A stretch of DNA of 64,000 nt from assembly GCF_032118995.1 (NCBI RefSeq), contig NC_092666.1:3918001-3982000 (forward strand), in the 5' to 3' direction. Position numbers and translations under genes: made by a program. The notes under the pieces are model-generated. The model searched no databases. It worked only from the letters and a program-made list of their open reading frames with translations, and was not told where the DNA came from. How positions within the stretch are numbered: the first letter of the stretch is position 1; the number at the start of each line of letters is the position of its first letter. This document shows, piece after piece, positions 58,570 through 64,000 of the stretch. Origin of the DNA: Asterias amurensis. Lineage: Eukaryota > Echinodermata > Asteroidea > Forcipulatida > Asteriidae.

Positions 58570-61352
58570 ATGGCGTCTCAATCTGAACTTGCCTGTATCT
58601 ACAGTGCCCTCATCCTTCATGATGATGATGTTGCCATCACGGTAAGTTTCCATTTTAATTTTGTGCATTGGGCCTGTGTTCCCGCTGAATCGATTGTTAC
58701 AGTTTTAATTTGATTTGTTGTCTATGCTTATGAATTAGGGATTAATTGAAGGTTGTCTTTAAATGTTCATCAACTTCATTGTTGTATCATTTGGTATTAA
58801 TTATATATAAAGGTGTCGTTCAGCTAGGTTTTGTTATTTTTGTCTGCACACATTTTTTGGTACCGTTACAAATTCAAACAGCGCCCTCAACGGCATTTTC
58901 CGAAAATGTGGATCATGAATTCCTTGACCATGTGCCACTTTGATTATTATTTTTGATAGAGATTTTTCATTTCTTCATCCTTATTCTTTTGAGGTTTGAT
59001 CAAACTAAGGAAGATAAAAAAACACTGCTGAGTTTCGCACATACAGTTTTCAAGTTTCATGCATTTTTACTGTCTTTGGTTGAAAACGTTGTTCGGGGCA
59101 ACCACTTAATCATTCATTATCACCAAAGAAACATCGATTTATTTTGTTTTAAATTTAAAAGATGCTGTTCTGTTTTCACAATAAACAGGGAAAAAAGTAG
59201 GGTTGGATACGTACAGTATCCGTCTTGGACAAAATCATGCCACCACCATGTCTTTAATTTTTACTGTTACTTTAATTTTACTTTAATTTTTACAGCACAA
59301 CCCACCAACCCGATCATTACCACGCAGTGAAAACCGAGTCTTCGCACTGTTATACCCTAAGTAATAATACACAATTTATTTTTTTCTGTATCTAGGCCGA
59401 CAAGATCAACACCTTGGTCAAGGCAGCCGGAGTGACCGTTGAGCCTTTCTGGCCAGGCCTCTTCGCTAAGGCTCTTGAGGGACATAGCGTGGGCTCTCTG
59501 CTCTCCAGTGTTGGAAGCCCATCAGCCGGACCTGCTGCCGGCGGCAGCGCTGCCGCAGCACCCGCAGAGGATGGTAAGTCTCAAGTACAGCAGGCTTTGA
59601 TATAATCCACGGCACTCGCAGCAGCTGCTGTAGTGCGGCTTGGCAAGGTTCTGTAGAATGATCACAGAATACATGATTTTGTTATTGTCAAACTGCCCTC
59701 TTGTGACTAGTTTTGGTAAGTTTTCTTATGTGTCCACTTGGGCTGAGTTCTTGGCCCAACAGGTGCGATACTTCATAGAGGCAATGAAGGCGATTGCCTC
59801 CATGCCCCCTTGTCATTGCCTTGGTGTCTTTGAAATGCCCCAGTAGAAATTAACAATTTCTTCATAGAGTGCCCTTTACCAACGAGAAAATGCCTTGGTG
59901 CCCTTGCCTTCTCAAAAAAACGAAGCATACAGGCCTTGCCCAAGTTCACTGTTCTCAAAGCCCAAACGATGAGAAATAACCCGAGAACAATTCACTCGGA
60001 AGAAGATCACACACCACATTTCAGCATGGATCAGTATCTGAGAAATAATGTAAGATATAGACCAATGAGAAACATCTCAAAAACTAACTTCATCCTTTTG
60101 TTCAGCCCTCCCCACATCTCGCAGCAGCCCTGGGTGTGATTTCACAAAGAGTTAAGACGATACACGTCCTAACTTAGGACCAGCCATATGTTTTTAATAT
60201 CTCCTCGGACTAGTCCTACTAGTCTTAACTCTTTATAAAATCGACCCCAGTCCTTAACAAAATGGGCTGTGGGAAAAGCAACTCGATTTTGAAAAGCCCT
60301 TCATAAATTAATTTTAACCATCTTTTTTTTTTTATGATCAGCTGCTGAGAAGAAAGAGGAAAAGAAGGTGGAGGAAGAGGAAGAGTCCGATGATGATATG
60401 GGATTCGGTAAGATCAAAACATCCTTAAGCCAGGTTCATTCCTGTGAATGTGAAGCGAATTTTATGTCATGTGGCTGTTTTAATAATAATCATCATAGGA
60501 CATTTGTGAAGCGCCTAATACGAAAAGACTCTAAGCGCATTAATAGAACAATAAAATATACAACTAACACAGCTCAATTGTTATGTGTTATGCGCTGCGA
60601 ACTTGTGGCGTCAAAATTCTTATCGCATTCACCTTCTAAGGAACAATGAACAGGGCTGTACAATTTTAAATCTTTATTACTAAAAGAATTGTTAATTTTT
60701 TCACAAGAAATTGGAACTGGAGTTTTTAAAGTCTTAAAGGCACTGCACACCTTTGGTAATTGCCGAGGACCAGTATTCTCACTTGGTGTATCCCAACAAT
60801 TGTGTCAAATATTAAACCTGGCTGCCGCTTCCCAGGTTGTATCGTAATTTGGGTGTGATCCCTGGCTACACGGCAGTTAACGGTTGTATGGCTTCTGACT
60901 GGCACCCCCGAACAAAGATATTGACAAAATAGGGACACCGCCAATATAGGGCTAGATAGCTCAGTTGGTAGAGCGCCGGCACGTTAATCCGGAGGTCGTT
61001 GGTTCGAATCCCACTCTAGTCAATTCCTTGTTCAACCCCCAAAATATCAAACCTGTGAATATTGGTTATCGGAGTTACACATTTTATTAAAGGATGCATT
61101 GTAAAAGGAAGGTTTTTTATTACCTGTTTCTTTAAAACTACGTTACTTTAGAGGGTGTTGTTTCTCCCAGTGTTTTATACTATCAACAGGTCTGGATTGC
61201 ACGGAAACAAATGTGTCCAGTGCGTTTAGTTACATATCAACCGCATAATTTTATAGGCCTACTAATCTAGGCTCGCTGACTTTTATTTATATTTTATTAA
61301 CCCAAACTATTTTTAATTTTTCTGTCATTTTATTTTAGGTCTCTTCGACTAA
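58570..61352 (+). CDS. RPLP1: 60S acidic ribosomal protein P1, 109 aa
   Basis: Four exons join in phase: 58570-58641, 59396-59573, 60342-60407, 61339-61352. The product starts [20 protein letters not shown] and ends with the invariant stalk tail [13 protein letters not shown], preceded by an Ala/Gly-rich hinge and a Lys/Glu run. Length and sequence match animal P1 along its entire length. P1 dimerises with P2 on P0 to form the lateral stalk that recruits elongation-factor GTPases to the large subunit. The last exon carries only GLFD and the stop. The leader is short and pyrimidine-rich, fitting TOP-type translational control. AATAAA follows at 61472-61477. Confidence 0.97.
60733..61228. repeat. 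CACTGGACAC MITE split by a SINE-bearing insertion
   Basis: MITE ends are at 60733 (TTAAAGGCACTGCACACC) and 61228 (GTGTCCAGTGCGTTTA). The insertion, about 60815-61045, holds a CTGGCTGCCGCTTCCCAGG repeat also seen inverted at 33040-33130, then the tRNA-like SINE. It lies in RPLP1 intron 3. Confidence 0.75.
60955..61027 (+). repeat. tRNA-Asn-like SINE head (not a working tRNA gene)
   Basis: A seven-pair acceptor stem (GGCTAGA/TCTAGTC with one G-U), an intact D arm (GCTCAGTTGGTAGAGC) and a T arm with TTCGAAT are present. The anticodon would be GTT, but position 33 is C, the anticodon stem has a mismatch and the T stem has a T-C pair. Other copies at 49917-50005 and 22990-23067 show it is dispersed. 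Confidence 0.7.
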
Positions 61353-61471
61353 GAGATGCTGGCCAGTTCTTCACGATCCAGGTAGTCTCACCTCGTCAAC
61401 AGAGGGCGCTTGACTAGTTTAGTTTACAAGCGTAGCTTTGCAGATACTAACTGGAAATCGATTGAAGATGC

Positions 61472-61477
61472 AATAAA
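61472..61477 (+). terminator. RPLP1 poly(A) signal
   Basis: AATAAA lies 120 bases after the stop codon, in a short A-rich 3' end. The distance is typical of ribosomal protein genes. Confidence 0.7.
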
Positions 61478-64000
61478 AAGGAAAAGAACATTTTTAAAAA
61501 GAAAATAAATTTGTCATTTCTGTTTTCTTTCTGAGTGAAAAATAATGAAATCTGCCGCCCCCCCCCCCCCCGACTTTTTTTCTGAGGTTTTGTTACTTTC
61601 GCTCTTTTTTGTGTGTTTTTGTTATTGAAAAATAATTAACAATGGACATTTTTTTAAGGCATTGGACACTATTGGGAATTACTCAAAATAATCAGAGCAT
61701 AAAAACTGACTTGATAACGAGCAATGGAGAACTGTTGATAGTTTAAAACTGTGACAAACGGCTCCCTCGGAAGAAACTTAATTATTTCGAAATATATATT
61801 GATGTCTTGTATTAGAAAAAGGCTGGTGTCAAGGGAAATCTGTCCTTCGGAGAGGATGGTCCAAAAGAGGGCGCTATTGGAAGAAGTTTGTAAACGGTTT
61901 GCCGGGGGGGGGGACACCGAATCTCCTGCTACACTGGTGTGTGTGGTAGGCGGTCGGCAGGAGATGCCCCGCCCTCCTATTATGACAGCAAACTGTTTTG
62001 ATTCTCCTACAGCCCCGTAATAGTTTCCTAATTATGGGTGACGATCTCCGGCGTATTATTTTTTGGGGGGACACCGGTATCTGGCGTTATTCACGAGCCT
62101 CGAGTGTGACGTCAAAGTTAATTGCCTTTTTTGAAAAAATAAATGACCTCTAAAGAGGTAGACGCATGGTGGCGCGCTTTATTGTAGACCGATTATTAAA
62201 GGCACTTACTCTTACTTGGTGTATTCCAACAATGTGTAAATAAAATAACAATATTGCTCGTCACAGTTGCAAGAATAATGGAAACAAAAAACATCCTTGT
62301 CGCCTCATCACGAGGTCTCGAATTCAATTCAAAGTAAAATGTCAGTGAGAAATTGCTTCTTTTTTTATAAAAAAAAACCAATAAGCTTCAGAGGGAGCCG
62401 TTTCTCGCACAAACTATTTCTCCATAGTTTGTTACCAAATAACTTTTGATGCTAATAATTTATTATTATGAGTAGTTAACAACTGTGTACATGCCTTTAA
62501 ACCACAGATTTGATGTGACATAAACGCAGAGAAAATCGAAGACAATCGACCGTCATTACATGCATTGATAGTTATTGTTATCGGACTGGTTGGTCCATTG
62601 TCTGCGTTTTTTGACCGAGGTCACTATAACACAGCATTGTTATTCTATGTGTATGTAACAAAATATTATTGGGTGATTATTAAATGGCATTATATAGCTT
62701 GGTTATTTTCGGACTGAAATGAAGTACAAGCATAAATTATAGCGTTCATGGGGGATTGTGATTTTAGAGGTAATTAAAGGCAGTGGACACTATTGGTAAT
62801 TGTCAAAGACTAGCCTTCACAGTTGGTGTATCTCAGCATGCCTAAAATAACAAACCTGTGAAAATTTGAGCTCAATCGGTCATCGAACTTGCGAGATAAT
62901 AATGAAAGAAAAAATACCCTTGTCACACGAAGTTGTGTGCGTTTAGATGGTTGATTTCGAGACCTCAAGTTCTAAACTTGAGGTCTCGAAATCAAATTTG
63001 TGGAAAATTACTTGCTTGTTTCTCGAAAACTATGGCACTACAGAGGGAGCCGTTTCTCACAATGTTTTATACCATCAAGCTCTCCCCGTTACTCGTCACC
63101 AAGAAAGGTTTTACGCTGATAATTATTTTGAGTAATTACCAATAGTGTCCACTGCCTTTAAACATTTCAAGGTCTTTATACGGAAATGAGTCATATCAAT
63201 TGCTAGTAGATTGTGGAAACGCATAATGTGAGTTGGGTTTTGTTTTACACAATCTTGGCCTTTCGAAAGTACAGTGACAGGAAGCTAAGAGCCTCCGCCC
63301 CCTTCCCTCCTCTCCCTTGATGTTGGTCCTCTGTCTAAGGTTTCTAGTGTCTTCCCAAAGCATTCAACAAACCATAGCTGGTCCTTCACACTGCACACAT
63401 ATTTAACATAGGCTTCAATACAGGTCAAACTAATGTTATGTAGCTAGGAAAAGGTATGGCTCTCTGAAAAAAGAAGTCGCATTCGAGAAAATTGTATTTT
63501 TTGTTATCATTAAAAAAAAAGGCAAACTAATCGCTGAATTATCCCCCTTTTAAACCCCTGTCTTTGAAAGCCTTTTAAAATAAATCGCGAAACTGGAGCT
63601 GATAGTAATTTCGGTTGTTAACAACCAAAATAAACAAAATGGTTTTTTTCTTCTTCTTCTTAGTAACTTTTTTTTTCTCCTGACCTTTCCATTCGCACAA
63701 TGGAATTTAAAAACATTTTTTTACATGTTTGTTGTTTCATGTCAGTGTTGCCTTACCACACCCTATTATAATAAGTGCACCTTCGCGGCGACTATTTTTG
63801 TCATCTCTATCAATCCTGTTTATTACCTTAGTAACTCATCGAGGGATAGTTGCAGTAGGCCTACTGGCAGATGATATTTCTCTTGGGGGAAATGTGTGCT
63901 GCCCGTTGTTTAGATGATCTTCCCGTCAAGGGAACTCGGCAAACGTCCACAAAATAAAGGGATATAAACACAGGCCTGTGTATGCATCGTCTTAGAGAGG
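61478..64000. other. Spacer after RPLP1, no gene seen
   Basis: Contains a C14 run at about 61557, partial CACTGGACAC MITEs (61653-61800, 62196-62505), a GGGG run at about 61903, and the full MITE at 62774-63162. The last 800 bases are AT-rich without recognised content. Confidence 0.5.
62774..63162 (+). repeat. MITE, TTAAAGGCACTGGACAC family
   Basis: Full-length copy, with a perfect GAGACCTCAAGTTCTAAACTTGAGGTCTC-type hairpin at about 62957-62985. Confidence 0.9.

Noticed and set aside
60955-61027. Functional tRNA-Asn gene
   Set aside because: Mismatches in the anticodon and T stems, C at position 33, and dispersed related copies make it a SINE head.

Overview
The window is animal nuclear DNA: intron-rich genes with GT-AG introns, AT-rich spacers, and many short inverted-repeat elements (MITEs) and tRNA-derived SINEs. 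Protein similarity to deuterostomes, a TRIM-NHL gene, and a dense set of repeats of the kind I associate with starfish genomes suggest an echinoderm, most likely an asteroid. That placement is inference; the gene identities rest on the translated exons.

Six protein-coding genes could be assembled exon by exon with consistent phases. In order: (1) 3752-8855 (+), a 375-residue type II membrane protein whose ectodomain is a bacterial-type amino-acid-binding (solute-binding protein family 3) fold with no ion channel; (2) 19195-24241 (+), a 641-residue TRIM-NHL protein (RING, two B-boxes, coiled coil, NHL repeats); (3) 31223-38626 (-), the ETS factor GABPA; (4) 40299-51856 (+), RBBP5, the WD40 subunit of MLL/SET1 H3K4 methyltransferase complexes; (5) 55300-58128 (-), the secreted protein OAF (out at first); (6) 58570-61352 (+), ribosomal stalk protein RPLP1.

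GABPA and RBBP5 are head to head across about 1.7 kb, and OAF and RPLP1 are head to head across about 440 bp; YY1-like GCCGCCAT motifs lie at or near the starts. RBBP5 and OAF converge. The first 3.7 kb, 9.2-19.2 kb, 27-31 kb, 52-55 kb and the last 2.6 kb hold no gene I can support and are mostly repeats.

Repeat families seen several times: a MITE of about 385 bp with ends like TTAAAGGCACTGGACAC and an internal 14-15 bp hairpin (at least ten copies); MITEs with GGGCCCAATTTCATAGAGCTG ends; MITEs with GCCACCACTTTTTCATT arms; a near-perfect foldback element of about 390 bp (two copies); MITEs with TTCATACTTCCTGCGAATG ends; a Leu/Ser-tRNA-like SINE and an Asn-tRNA-like SINE. Several are nested.

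Most notable: the metazoan membrane-anchored solute-binding protein; a truncated in-frame second copy of RBBP5 exon 8 differing only at synonymous sites; and eight copies of a near-palindromic 14-mer (GTCATGGACATTAC) at 28.2-30.1 kb, partly forming the ends of a 1.5 kb inverted-repeat element. No CRISPR array, rRNA gene, retrovirus-like element or intact transposase gene was seen.
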